Shown here piece by piece: positions 27,738-35,491 of a stretch of DNA of 64,000 nt. How positions within the stretch are numbered: position 1 is the first letter of the stretch; each line of letters opens with the position of its first letter. Source of the stretch: Gaiellasilicea sp963850995 (GTDB lineage Bacteria > Actinomycetota > Thermoleophilia > Gaiellales > Gaiellaceae); the NCBI GenBank assembly GCA_963850995.1, contig CAWKNQ010000004.1, positions 620,001 to 684,000 of the forward strand, read 5' to 3'. The translations under genes were made by a program, and so were the position numbers. The notes under the pieces are model-generated. The model was not told where the DNA came from and did no database searches. It saw only the letters and a program-made list of their open reading frames with translations.

Positions 27738-29068
27738 GGCGCGAATCTACTCGCCTGTGCTCTGTGGGCGCGTGCGATCTCGCCCTCGTCCGCGCGCACG
27801 AGCGCCCCGCCCGAGACGACGAGCTCGCCGGCGACGTAGAGCCGGTCGACTCTGTGCGGCCCGGCGAAGACGAGACCCGCGACCGGGTCGGCGGCGCCGC
27901 CGAGCTCGAGCCCGTCGGTCGCCCAGACGGCGAGGTCGGCGCACTTGCCGGGCTCGATCGAGCCGATGTCGTCGCGCGCGAGCACCTCCGCGCCGCCGCG
28001 TGTTCCCAGCCGGAACGCCTCGCGCGCCGTCAGCGCCGTCGGACCACCGCGCCCGCGCGCGACGAGCAGCGCCTGCTTGACCTCGTTGCCGAGATGGCTG
28101 CGCTCGTTCGAGGCAGAGCCGTCCACGCCCAGGCCGACCCGGACGCCGGCATCCAGCATCGCCCGCACAGGCGCAACGCCCGCGCCGAGCCTGAGGTTCG
28201 AGGTCGGGCAGTGCGCGACCCCGGTGCCGGTGGCGGCGAACCGCCCGACTTCGGCCTCCGAGAGGTGGACGCAGTGCGCGCACCAGACGTCGCCGTCGAG
28301 CCAACCCAGCGAGTCGAGGTACTCGACCGGCGAGCAGCCGTAGAGCTCACGGCAATACGCCTCCTCCTCGACCGTCTCGGCCAGGTGCGTGTGCAGCTGC
28401 AGGCCGAGGCGGCGCGCCAGCTCTGCCGACTCCGTCATCAGGCGGCCCGTGACCGAGAAGGGCGAGCACGGCGCGACCGCGATCTGGACGCGCGCGCCGG
28501 GGCCGGGCTCGTGCAGCTCGCCCGCGAGGCGCTCGGTGTCGGCCAGCACGGCGTCGATCTCCTCGACGAGCTCGTCCGGCGGCAGGCCGCCGTCGGAGGC
28601 GCCGAGGTCCATCGAGCCGCGGGAGGCGACGAGACGGCAGCCGAGCTCCCGCGCGGCCTGAACCTCCGCCTCGACGAGCCCGCTCCGGCCGCGCGGGAAG
28701 ACGTAGTGGTGGTCGAAGACGGTCGTGCAGCCGGAGAGCATCAGCTCAGCAAGGCCCGTGCGCGCCGCGGCGTACTCGGCCTCCGCGTCGATCCGGGCCC
28801 AGGTCGGGTAGAGCTCGACCAGCCACTCGAACAGCGTTGCCTCCTGCGCGCGGGCGCGGGTGAGCGTCTGGTAGAGGTGGTGATGCGTGTTGACGAGGCC
28901 CGGCGTGACGAGGGCGCCGCCGAGCGCGACCCGCTCGTCCGCCTCCGGCTCCTCGCCGGCTCCCACGGCGGCGACGAAGCCGTCCTCGACCAGGATCCAG
29001 CCGTCGGGGTGCTCGGCACCCGCGTCGTCGAGCGTGAGCACGTGTGCGCCCGTGAGCAGGGACTTCAT
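27734..29068 (-). CDS. 8-Oxoguanine deaminase (amidohydrolase family)
   Basis: 444 residues from ATG 29068. A metal-dependent amidohydrolase: GLVNTHHHLYQTLTRA (H-x-H), FDHHYVFPRG, LQLHTHLAETVEEE (His), CAHCVHLS and GVDGSASNERSHLG (active-site Asp). The NTHHHLYQTLTRA and DGSASNE patterns match the 8-oxoguanine/isoguanine deaminase subgroup rather than classical guanine deaminase. It yields urate from 8-oxoguanine, feeding PuuD. First gene of the minus-strand purine operon; only 24 bp separate it from the divergent molybdenum-hydroxylase genes. Confidence 0.87.
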   Translation of the reverse strand: MKSLLTGAHVLTLDDAGAEHPDGWILVEDGFVAAVGAGEEPEADERVALGGALVTPGLVNTHHHLYQTLTRARAQEATLFEWLVELYPTWARIDAEAEYAAARTGLAELMLSGCTTVFDHHYVFPRGRSGLVEAEVQAARELGCRLVASRGSMDLGASDGGLPPDELVEEIDAVLADTERLAGELHEPGPGARVQIAVAPCSPFSVTGRLMTESAELARRLGLQLHTHLAETVEEEAYCRELYGCSPVEYLDSLGWLDGDVWCAHCVHLSEAEVGRFAATGTGVAHCPTSNLRLGAGVAPVRAMLDAGVRVGLGVDGSASNERSHLGNEVKQALLVARGRGGPTALTAREAFRLGTRGGAEVLARDDIGSIEPGKCADLAVWATDGLELGGAADPVAGLVFAGPHRVDRLYVAGELVVSGGALVRADEGEIARAHRAQASRFAP

Positions 29069-29092
29069 GGCGTCGTACCGTATCTTTGCCGC

Positions 29093-29885
29093 GTGGAGGT
29101 GATCACTCCTCGCTACGCTCGACGAGGCGTTGCGCGCGAAGGCGGAGCGGCCCGACGCGCGCCCGATTGCCGGCGGCACCGACCTGCTCGTCGAGCTCAA
29201 CTTCGACCGCGTCAGGCCGGACGTGATCCTCAACCTGGCCGAGGTGCCCGAGCTGAAGGGCTGGTCGCGCGAGAACGGCGCGCTCCGGCTCGGGGCCGGG
29301 CTCACGTACACGGAGGCGATGCAGCCCGAGCTGGCGGAGCTCCTGCCCGCGCTCGCGGAGGCGTCCCGGACGGTCGGCTCGCCACAGATACGCAACCGCG
29401 GCACGATCGGGGGCAACCTCGGCACCGCTTCGCCGGCCGGCGATGCGCATCCGCCGCTGCTCGTCGAAGCCGCGACGGTGGAGATCGGGAGCGTCCGCGG
29501 CGTCCGCTCGCTGCCGCTGACGGAGTTCTTCCTCGGGCCGAAGCGGAACGCGCTCGCCGAAGACGAACTCGTCCTTGCCGTACGCCTGGAGCCCGGCGGC
29601 CAGCCGCAGACGTTCATGAAGGTGGGACCGCGGAACGCGATGGTGATCGCCGTCTGCTCGCTGGCCGTGCTCGCCGACCGCGAGCGTGGCGAGCTGCGCG
29701 CCGCGTACGGCTCCGCCGGGCCCGTTCCGGCTCTCGTGACCGCCCCGCTCGATGCCCGCGGCGACTTCCCGGAGCTCGTGGCCGAGGCGTCGAGCCCGAT
29801 CGACGACGTCCGCGGTACGGCCTCCTACCGCCGACACGCCCTGCGCGTGCTCACCAAGCGCGCGCTCGATCGCGTCCTGGCATGA
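29093..29885 (+). CDS. Xanthine dehydrogenase-type FAD-binding subunit, one-base break near the start
   Basis: The expected start is GTG 29093 (VEVITPR). One surplus base at 29114 puts the rest (TLDEALRAKAERPDARPIAG and on to 29885) in another frame; taken literally, translation would start at TTG 29130. The body has AGGTDLLVELNFDRVRPDVI, TVGSPQIRNRGTIGGNLGT, the FAD-binding GNLGTASPAGD and a CO-dehydrogenase flavoprotein C-terminal domain, about 263 residues when repaired. It passes electrons from the Mo/Fe-S subunits to NAD+ or a quinone. Its stop overlaps the 2Fe-2S subunit ATG (ATGA). Confidence 0.85.
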
Positions 29886-30337
29886 AGATCCGCCTGACCG
29901 TCAACGGCGACGCCCGCGAGGCCGATGTCTGGGCCGGCGAGAGCCTGCTGACGGCGCTCCGCGACACGCTCGGGTTGCCGGGCTCGAAGAATGCCTGCGA
30001 GCAGGGCGAGTGCGGCTCCTGCTCGGTCATCCTCGACGGCGACCTCGTCTGCGCCTGTCTCGTGCTCGCGGCGCAGGCCGACGGGCACGAGGTGACGACG
30101 GTTGAGGGTCTCCGCACCGCCGACGGCCTGCATCCGGTGCAGCAGGCGTTCGTCGACGCGGGCGCGGTTCAGTGCGGCTTCTGCACGCCCGGGCTGGTCG
30201 TCGCGGCGGCGGCGCTGCTGGAGCGCGTCCCGAGCCCCTCCGACGACGTGATCCGCGAGGAGCTCTCCGGCAACCTCTGCCGCTGCACCGGCTACGCGAA
30301 GATCTTCGACGCCGTCAGGCTCGCCGCCCGCGCATGA
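29882..30337 (+). CDS. Xanthine dehydrogenase-type [2Fe-2S] subunit
   Basis: 151 residues. The plant-type ferredoxin cluster ligands appear in NACEQGECGSCSVILDGDLV with a fourth Cys in VCACL. The second, helical [2Fe-2S] site is in QCGFCTPGLVV and GNLCRCTGYAKI. This is the small electron-transfer subunit of molybdenum hydroxylases. It overlaps both neighbours by 4 bp, giving the order FAD - FeS - Mo. Confidence 0.95.
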   Translation: MKIRLTVNGDAREADVWAGESLLTALRDTLGLPGSKNACEQGECGSCSVILDGDLVCACLVLAAQADGHEVTTVEGLRTADGLHPVQQAFVDAGAVQCGFCTPGLVVAAAALLERVPSPSDDVIREELSGNLCRCTGYAKIFDAVRLAARA

Positions 30338-32553
30338 GCACCACGGCGCAGCAGCAGGCGGCACTTCGCCGCGCCCGCGTCGGCGACCGAGGGACACGTG
30401 ACGACGCGGAGCCGAAGGTCGCGGGCGAGTTCGCCTACTCGAGCGACCTCCATGCCGCCGGGATGCTCTGGGGCGTCACCGTCCGCAGTCCGCATGCGCA
30501 CGCGAGGATCGTCGAGCTCGACATCTCGGCCGCGGTGCGGATGCCCGGGGTACACGCCGTGCTCACGCATGCGGACGTGCCGGGCCAGAAGACGTATGGG
30601 CTCGAGTTCGCCGATCAGCCCGTGCTCGCGGCCGACCGTGTCCGCTACTACGGCGAGCCCGTCGCGCTCGTCGCGGCCGAGGAGCCCGAGCAGGCGCGCC
30701 GCGCTGCCGCCGCGGTCCGGGTCGAGTACGAGGTGCTCGAGGCCGTGATCGACATGGAGCGCGCGACCGAGCAGCCTCCGCTCCATCCCGACCGGCCGAC
30801 GATGGGGCACGGCTACCGCGAGGACGACCGGTCGAACGTCGTCCGCCACATGGTGATCCGGCGCGGCGATCCGGACGCCGAGGGCGACGTCAGCGTCAGC
30901 GGCGCCTACGAGGTCGGGATCCAGGACCAGGCCTTCCTCGGCCCCGAGTCGGGCCTCGCGGTGCCGGACGGGGAAGGCGGCGTCGACGTCTACGTCGCCA
31001 CGCAGTGGCTCCACGTCGACCGCGACCAGGTCGCTCCCTGCCTCGGGCTGCCGCCGGAGATGGTGCGGATCCACCTCGCCGGGGTCGGCGGCGCGTTCGG
31101 CGGCCGCGAGGACCTCTCGATGCAGATCCACGGCGCGATGCTCGCGCTGCACACGGAGCGGCCGGTGAAGATCGTCTACAACCGGGAGGAGTCGTTCTTC
31201 GGCCACGTCCACCGGCATCCCGCGCGGATCCGGTGCGAGCACCGCGCGACGCGGGCGGGCGAGCTCGTCAGCGTGCGCATGCAGATCCTGCTCGACGGCG
31301 GCGCCTACGCGTCGAGCTCGACGGCGGTCACGTCGAACGCCGCCTCGTTCGCCGTCGGGCCCTACAAGGTTGCGAACGCGCTGCTCGAGTCGACGTGCGT
31401 CTACACGAACAACCCGCCCTGCGGCGCCATGCGCGGTTTCGGCGCCGTGCAGACGTGCTTCGCGGCCGAGGCGCAGATGGACAAGCTCGCGGCGGCGCTG
31501 GGGATCGACCCGGTCGAGCTGCGGCTCCTGAACGCGCTCGGCCCCGGCGACACACTTCCGACCGGGCAGGCGATCGAGGGCTCGCTGCCGGTCGCCGAGG
31601 TGATCCGACGCGCGGCCGAGCTGCCGGTGCCGGAGCCGGAGCAGCTTCCGCGGGAGGCGATCCGCCTCCCCGGCGGAGCGGGCAACACGACCCGCGGCGA
31701 GGGCGTCCGGCGCGGAGTCGGCTTCGCCGTCGGCTTCAAGAACATCTGCTACTCGGAGGGCTTCGACGATCACACGGCCGCCCGAGTGCTCCTGCGCGCC
31801 GACGGCTCCGCCGAGATCCACTGCGCGTCCGCGGAGGTCGGCCAGGGCGTCACCGACGTGATCCTCCAGGTCGCCCGCACCGAGCTCGGCACGGACGAGG
31901 TCGTGCTCGCGCCCGCGGGGACGGCGGCGGTCGGCTCGGCCGGCTCGGCGTCGGCGTCGCGGATGACGTGGATGGCGGCCGGAGCCGTGCAGAAGGCGTG
32001 CCGGGCGGCTCTCGAGGAGCAACGGCGGAAGGGCGGCGACGTGGACGTCGAGCGCGTCTACCGGCACCAGCGCACGACGCCGCTCGATCCGGAGACTGGC
32101 CAGGTCACCGGTGAGCGCGCCCACGTCTCCTTCGCCGTCGCCGCGATGCGGGTCGTCGCGGAGGTCGACGTCGACCTCGGGCTCACGCGCGTTGTCTGGA
32201 TTGGCACCGCCCAGGACGTCGGCAAGGCGATCAACCCGCTCGCTGTCGAGGGCCAGATCGAGGGCGGCACCGCGCAGGGCCTCGGGCTCGCGCTGATGGA
32301 AGAGATCCGCACCGCCGACGGCCTGATCACGAATGCGAGCTTCACGGACTATCTGATCCCGACCGCGCTCGACATGCCGCCGGTCGAGAGCGTACTCATC
32401 GAGGATCCGGAGCCTGCGGCGCCGTACGGGCTCAAGGGAGTCGGCGAGCCGCCGACCGTCGTCTCGACCGCAGCAGTCGTCTCCGCGCTCCGCGACGCGA
32501 CCGGCCTCGAGCTCACGCGCGTACCGGTTCGTCCCGACGACATCGCGTTGTAG
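30334..32553 (+). CDS. Xanthine dehydrogenase-type molybdenum-binding subunit
   Basis: 739 residues. Aldehyde-oxidase/xanthine-dehydrogenase hammerhead domain at the N-terminus (VTVRSPHAHARIVELDIS) is followed by the Moco-binding domain: GVGGAFGGREDLS, CGAMRGFGAVQT, GVGFAVGFKN, AEVGQGVTDVI, AVGSAGSASASR, AVEGQIEGGTAQGLG and the active-site Glu in GLKGVGEPPTV. With its neighbours it likely oxidises hypoxanthine/xanthine to urate, the substrate of PuuD. A related nicotinate- or purine-hydroxylase specificity cannot be excluded. Confidence 0.92.
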   Translation: MSTTAQQQAALRRARVGDRGTRDDAEPKVAGEFAYSSDLHAAGMLWGVTVRSPHAHARIVELDISAAVRMPGVHAVLTHADVPGQKTYGLEFADQPVLAADRVRYYGEPVALVAAEEPEQARRAAAAVRVEYEVLEAVIDMERATEQPPLHPDRPTMGHGYREDDRSNVVRHMVIRRGDPDAEGDVSVSGAYEVGIQDQAFLGPESGLAVPDGEGGVDVYVATQWLHVDRDQVAPCLGLPPEMVRIHLAGVGGAFGGREDLSMQIHGAMLALHTERPVKIVYNREESFFGHVHRHPARIRCEHRATRAGELVSVRMQILLDGGAYASSSTAVTSNAASFAVGPYKVANALLESTCVYTNNPPCGAMRGFGAVQTCFAAEAQMDKLAAALGIDPVELRLLNALGPGDTLPTGQAIEGSLPVAEVIRRAAELPVPEPEQLPREAIRLPGGAGNTTRGEGVRRGVGFAVGFKNICYSEGFDDHTAARVLLRADGSAEIHCASAEVGQGVTDVILQVARTELGTDEVVLAPAGTAAVGSAGSASASRMTWMAAGAVQKACRAALEEQRRKGGDVDVERVYRHQRTTPLDPETGQVTGERAHVSFAVAAMRVVAEVDVDLGLTRVVWIGTAQDVGKAINPLAVEGQIEGGTAQGLGLALMEEIRTADGLITNASFTDYLIPTALDMPPVESVLIEDPEPAAPYGLKGVGEPPTVVSTAAVVSALRDATGLELTRVPVRPDDIAL

Positions 32554-33006
32554 TTACTTCCGCAAGGCGAGTGCCGCGCCCGCCGCGAGCAGGACGATCC
32601 CGAGCACCCGCGGCCAGGTGAGCGCGACCTTCTCGACGCCGAACCAGCCGTAGCGATCGATCGCGGCGCCCATTGCGAGCTGGCCTGCGATCAGAAGCGC
32701 GATCGTCGCCGTCGCCCCGAGCCGCGGCGTCACGACGGTGATCGCGAGCACGACGACGACACCCATGCCGCCGCCGCCGACCCAGTACCACCAGGGCGAG
32801 CGGAGCGCATCGCCGAAGCCGGCCAGGCTCTGACGGAGGACGAGGAGCAGCGTGACGGCGATGAGCGTTGAGAAGGCGAGGTTGGCGGCGAGCGCCTCGA
32901 ACGTGCCGATCCGCTCGCCGAAGCGACCCATCACGGCCACCTGAACCGAGCCTGCGAGGCCGGCGACGAGCGCGAGCGCGACGGCTGCTCCGGTGCCTGC
33001 TCCCAT
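32554..33006 (-). CDS. DMT-superfamily YdcZ-type membrane protein
   Basis: 150 residues from ATG 33006 with about five transmembrane helices (AVALALVAGLAGSVQVAVMG; LAFSTLIAVTLLLVL; WYWVGGGGMGVVVVLAITVV; TATIALLIAGQLAMGAAIDR; VLGIVLLAAGAALAL). GSxQ in helix 1 and PxxGxTxT in helix 4 fit the DUF606/YdcZ family of half-size transporters. The substrate is unknown. It ends at the base after the Mo-subunit stop (convergent). Confidence 0.8.
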   Translation of the reverse strand: MGAGTGAAVALALVAGLAGSVQVAVMGRFGERIGTFEALAANLAFSTLIAVTLLLVLRQSLAGFGDALRSPWWYWVGGGGMGVVVVLAITVVTPRLGATATIALLIAGQLAMGAAIDRYGWFGVEKVALTWPRVLGIVLLAAGAALALRK

Positions 33007-33057
33007 GCGGGACGAAGCTATACGCTCACGCGGTCCACAGGCGAGAGGAGAGTCGAG

Positions 33058-33339
33058 ATGGTCCGAGCGGTGATCCAGTACGAGTCCGAGCCCGACGCGG
33101 AGCGTTATGCGCGGCACCTCACGGAGTACACGGCCAAGGTCGAGTGCGACGCGTTCCGCCACGGCAAGGCCTTCGGTTCGCCGTTCGGGGAGCCGTCGTT
33201 CGCGTACTACGCCGAGTTCGAGTGGGCCGACATGGACGCCTTCAAGACGGCCGCCCGATCGGAGGAGTTCGCGGCGAGCGGCAAGGACGCGATGGAGATG
33301 GGCATCCCGTTCACGGTCACGTTCGTCGAGTGCGCGTGA
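33058..33339 (+). CDS. EthD-domain small protein
   Basis: 93 residues of dimeric alpha-beta-barrel type (MVRAVIQYESEPDAERYARH, SFAYYAEFEWADMDAFKTAA, TVTFVE). EthD-like proteins accompany oxidative degradation genes; the exact role is not settled. ATG 33058 follows a purine-rich GGAGAGTCGAG region. Its TGA overlaps GTG of the enoyl-CoA hydratase (GTGA), so the two are coupled. Confidence 0.75.
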   Translation: MVRAVIQYESEPDAERYARHLTEYTAKVECDAFRHGKAFGSPFGEPSFAYYAEFEWADMDAFKTAARSEEFAASGKDAMEMGIPFTVTFVECA

Positions 33340-34148
33340 CGGAACCGGACCAGCCGCGGCCGCTTTCGCCCGAGGAGCTCGGCTTCGAGCGGATCGTCTA
33401 CGAGAAGGCCGCTCCGCGGGCGACCGTGACCCTGAATCGCCCGGAGGTTCTGAACGCGTTCGACTTCCGCATGCTGCGGGAGCTCGCCCGCGCGTTCGAG
33501 GACGCCTCCTGGGACGACGAGATCCGCGTCGTCGTCGTCACCGGCGCCGGCCGCGCCTTCTGCGTCGGCGCCGACCTGCGCGCCTGGGGCGAGGACCTGC
33601 TCGGGAACTCGAAGGAGTACTGGAAGTGGTTCGGCGCCTTCAAGGATATGCACGACCGCCTGCGCGAGATCGGCAAGCCCACGGTCGCGCGTGTCCAGGG
33701 AATCGCGGTCGGCGGCGGCAACGAGCTGCAGATGGCGTGCGACCTGGCCGTGATGGTCGACGACGCCTTCATCCGCCACGTCGGGCTCGAGCATGGCTCG
33801 GTGCCCGCGGGCGGCGCGACCCAGTGGCTGCCGATCATGATCGGCGACCGCCGCGCCCGGGAGATGATCCTGCTCTGCGACGAGGTGCCCGCGACCCAGG
33901 CGGCGGAGTGGGGGCTCGTCAACCGGGCCGTCCCGGCGGCGGAGCTCGACGCGGTCGTCGACGAGTGGGTCGAGAAGCTGGCGCGGAAGCTCCCCGAGAC
34001 AACCCGTTACGCGAAGCAGCAGCTGAACTGGTGGCGCGACATCTCCTGGCACGAGACGGTCGGGCACGCCCGCGACTGGCTCGCGCTCTCGATGCTCGGC
34101 GACGAGGCGCAGGGCGCGATCAAGAGCTTCCTCGAGCGCTCCCGCTGA
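33336..34148 (+). CDS. Enoyl-CoA hydratase/isomerase family protein
   Basis: 270 residues from GTG 33336. Crotonase fold with oxyanion-hole segments GAGRAFCVGADLRAW and VGGGNELQMACDLAVM. An N-terminal extension of about 25 residues and the Trp-rich KQQLNWWRDISWHETVGHAR region distinguish it from classical hydratases and recall cyclohexadienyl/cyclohexenyl-CoA-type or ring-modifying crotonases. The second catalytic Glu position is replaced by GSVPAGG, so simple hydratase activity is not certain. Followed by a 337-bp non-coding stretch. Confidence 0.85.
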   Translation: MTEPDQPRPLSPEELGFERIVYEKAAPRATVTLNRPEVLNAFDFRMLRELARAFEDASWDDEIRVVVVTGAGRAFCVGADLRAWGEDLLGNSKEYWKWFGAFKDMHDRLREIGKPTVARVQGIAVGGGNELQMACDLAVMVDDAFIRHVGLEHGSVPAGGATQWLPIMIGDRRAREMILLCDEVPATQAAEWGLVNRAVPAAELDAVVDEWVEKLARKLPETTRYAKQQLNWWRDISWHETVGHARDWLALSMLGDEAQGAIKSFLERSR

Positions 34149-34155
34149 CGCGGCC

Positions 34156-34195
34156 GTTGCGGACATGGTGGGGCCAGGACCCCACACGTCCGCAA
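34156..34195. repeat. Palindromic repeat, copy 1
   Basis: A near-perfect palindrome of about 40 bp: left arm GTTGCGGACATGGTGGGG, centre CCAGGA, right arm CCCCACACGTCCGCAAC. A related copy occurs at 34283-34322. It lies 8 bp past an enoyl-CoA hydratase stop, so it may also act as a terminator. Confidence 0.7.
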
Positions 34196-34282
34196 CAGAC
34201 ACGCGCCTCTGCAGGCAAGTCGAGGCGAGGACGCACCAGTCCAGCGGCTAGGACTCCGTACCTCCCCGATGGGTGCCGCGCT

Positions 34283-34322
34283 TTCCGGACATGTCGGGGC
34301 CAGGACCCAACACGTCCGCAAC
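34283..34322. repeat. Palindromic repeat, copy 2 (degenerate)
   Basis: Shares TCCGGACATG-CGGGGCCAGGAC and ACACGTCCGCAAC with copy 1 in the same orientation, but its stem is disturbed. A partial third unit (GGACACATGGT) follows directly. Between the copies (34196-34282) I see no gene. Confidence 0.6.
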
Positions 34323-34374
34323 GGACACATGGTCAGCAGCGGTCGGCGCCGGTCCTGGAGGACTCGTTTGCTAG

Positions 34375-34476
34375 GTCGGCCTGCTCCAGCGGGAGGAGCG
34401 CGGCACCTTCGCGCACTACCGGCTCGCGCCGACGGCGCTCGAGTGCCTGCGCGCTGCTCTTGACGTAGAGCGTTAG
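34375..34476 (+). pseudogene. C-terminal fragment of an ArsR-like regulator
   Basis: The open stretch ends LLQREERGTFAHYRLAPTAL then ECLRAALDVER and a TAG at 34474. This resembles the wing and last helix of ArsR-family repressors (ER-G-x-x-x-YRL-P-AL). Only about 33 codons are present and the upstream frame is closed by a TAG at 34372, so the helix-turn-helix is gone. It lies just after the palindromic repeats, consistent with a remnant left by a rearrangement. The match is short and could be chance. Confidence 0.4.
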
Positions 34477-34485
34477 GCTCCGCCC

Positions 34486-35256
34486 ATGAGCGAGGTGCTG
34501 ACCGAGCGCGACGGCGCCGTCCTGACAATCACTCTCAACCGCCCCGAGGTCTTCAACGCCTTCAACGCCGCCCTCCATGCCGCGCTGCGCGCAGCGCTCG
34601 AGGAGGCTGCCGACCCGGAGATCCGCGCCGTCGTGATCACGGGCGCGGGCAAGGGCTTCTGTGCCGGCCAGGACCTGAAGGAGTTCCAGCAGCTCGAGGG
34701 CTCGATCCGCGAGCGGCTCGAGGCGAGCTACCACCCGAACATCCGCGCGATCCGCGGGCTCGAGAAGCCGGTGCTCGCCTCGGTGAACGGGCCGTGCGCG
34801 GGCGCGGGCCTGTCGCTTGCAGCAGCATGCGACATCCGGATCGCGGCCGACACTGCGAGTTTCGTTCCCGGCTTCATCGGGATCGGGCTCGTGCCCGACT
34901 CGGGCGGCTCGTGGTTCATCCATCGGCTGCTCGGCTTCGCGCGCGCGTTCGAGTGGATGACGTCGAACCGGAAGCTGACGGCCGCCGAGGCGCACGCCTG
35001 GGGGCTCGTCTCCGAGGTCGTCGAGGCCGATGCGCTGGCCGCCCGCGCCGCCGAGCTCGCCGCCGGCTACGCGGCCCAGCCGACGCGGGGGATCGGGCTG
35101 ACGAAGCGCCTCTTCGAGCACGCCTTCGACGCCTCGCTCGAGGAGCAGCTCGAGCTCGAGGCGGCCTTGCAGCAGGAGGCGACGGGCACGGAGGACTTCG
35201 CCGAGGGCGTCGGCGCCTTCTTGGAGAAGCGCGAGCCTCGCTTCAGCGGGCGCTAG
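34486..35256 (+). CDS. Enoyl-CoA hydratase/isomerase, PaaG-like
   Basis: 256 residues from ATG 34486. Crotonase motifs ITGAGKGFCAGQDLKEFQQL and NGPCAGAGLSLAAACDIRIA are clear. The Asp-containing LVPDSGGSWFIHRLLG fits PaaG-type 2-(1,2-epoxy-1,2-dihydrophenyl)acetyl-CoA isomerases, as does its C-terminal GVGAFLEKREPRFSGR. PaaG converts ring-epoxyphenylacetyl-CoA to the oxepin; the epoxidase genes lie 7-10 kb downstream in the window. The specific assignment is inference. Its 3' end overlaps the converging selenoprotein-like gene by 14 bp. Confidence 0.85.
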   Translation: MSEVLTERDGAVLTITLNRPEVFNAFNAALHAALRAALEEAADPEIRAVVITGAGKGFCAGQDLKEFQQLEGSIRERLEASYHPNIRAIRGLEKPVLASVNGPCAGAGLSLAAACDIRIAADTASFVPGFIGIGLVPDSGGSWFIHRLLGFARAFEWMTSNRKLTAAEAHAWGLVSEVVEADALAARAAELAAGYAAQPTRGIGLTKRLFEHAFDASLEEQLELEAALQQEATGTEDFAEGVGAFLEKREPRFSGR

Positions 35257-35473
35257 CTCCGGCCACCAGGGCGACGATCTCGTCTTCCTCCGGGAAGCGG
35301 CCTTCCTTCTGCTTGGAGAAGACGAGCTTGCCGTCGAGGAGCACGTCGTACTGACTCTTCGCGCCCGCGACGATCGAGGCCTCGACGCCGTTGCCGTTCA
35401 GCACGGCCGCGAGACTCGCGGCCCGTCGGTCATACCCGCTTCAGACGGGGCAGTAGTGGATCTCGATCGTCAC
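35243..35473 (-). CDS. SelW/Rdx-family protein with in-frame UGA: probable selenoprotein
   Basis: From GTG 35473 the frame reads VTIEIHYCPV, then TGA (35441-35443), then 65 further codons to a TGA at 35243. The part after UGA reads SGYDRRAASLAAVLNG...YDVLLDGKLVFSKQKEGRFP and EEDEIVALVAG, matching the thioredoxin-like Rdx/SelW fold. The C-x-x-U redox motif is C8-P-V-U11, exactly where SelW proteins carry Sec or Cys. A perfect 8-bp hairpin with a G-first loop lies 17 nt past the UGA, as a bacterial SECIS element requires. One residue more than usual (Ser) separates U from the following Gly-Tyr. The gene starts 18 bp after the acyl-CoA dehydrogenase stop, on the same strand. A misread Cys codon is the main alternative. 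Confidence 0.72.
35405..35423 (-). promoter_or_regulatory. Bacterial SECIS-like hairpin
   Basis: On the minus strand GGCCGCGA (35423-35416), loop GTC, TCGCGGCC (35412-35405) form a perfect 8-bp stem. The stem begins 17 nt and the loop 26 nt downstream of the in-frame UGA, within the 16-37 nt window known for bacterial SECIS, and the loop opens with G. It is inside the reading frame, as bacterial SECIS elements are. Confidence 0.6.
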
Positions 35474-35491
35474 GGCCGAACCCTACCCGCC

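Noticed and set aside
34269..34463. Short plus-strand open frame of 64 codons across the palindromic repeat
   Set aside because: The product is Arg/Ala-rich, spans repeat sequence, and conflicts with the ArsR-like fragment frame.
35441..35443. UGA as an ordinary stop, giving a 10-residue peptide and non-coding DNA to 35243
   Set aside because: The 65 codons after UGA keep the frame and a SelW/Rdx pattern; a simple stop does not explain this or the hairpin. A sequencing substitution remains possible.
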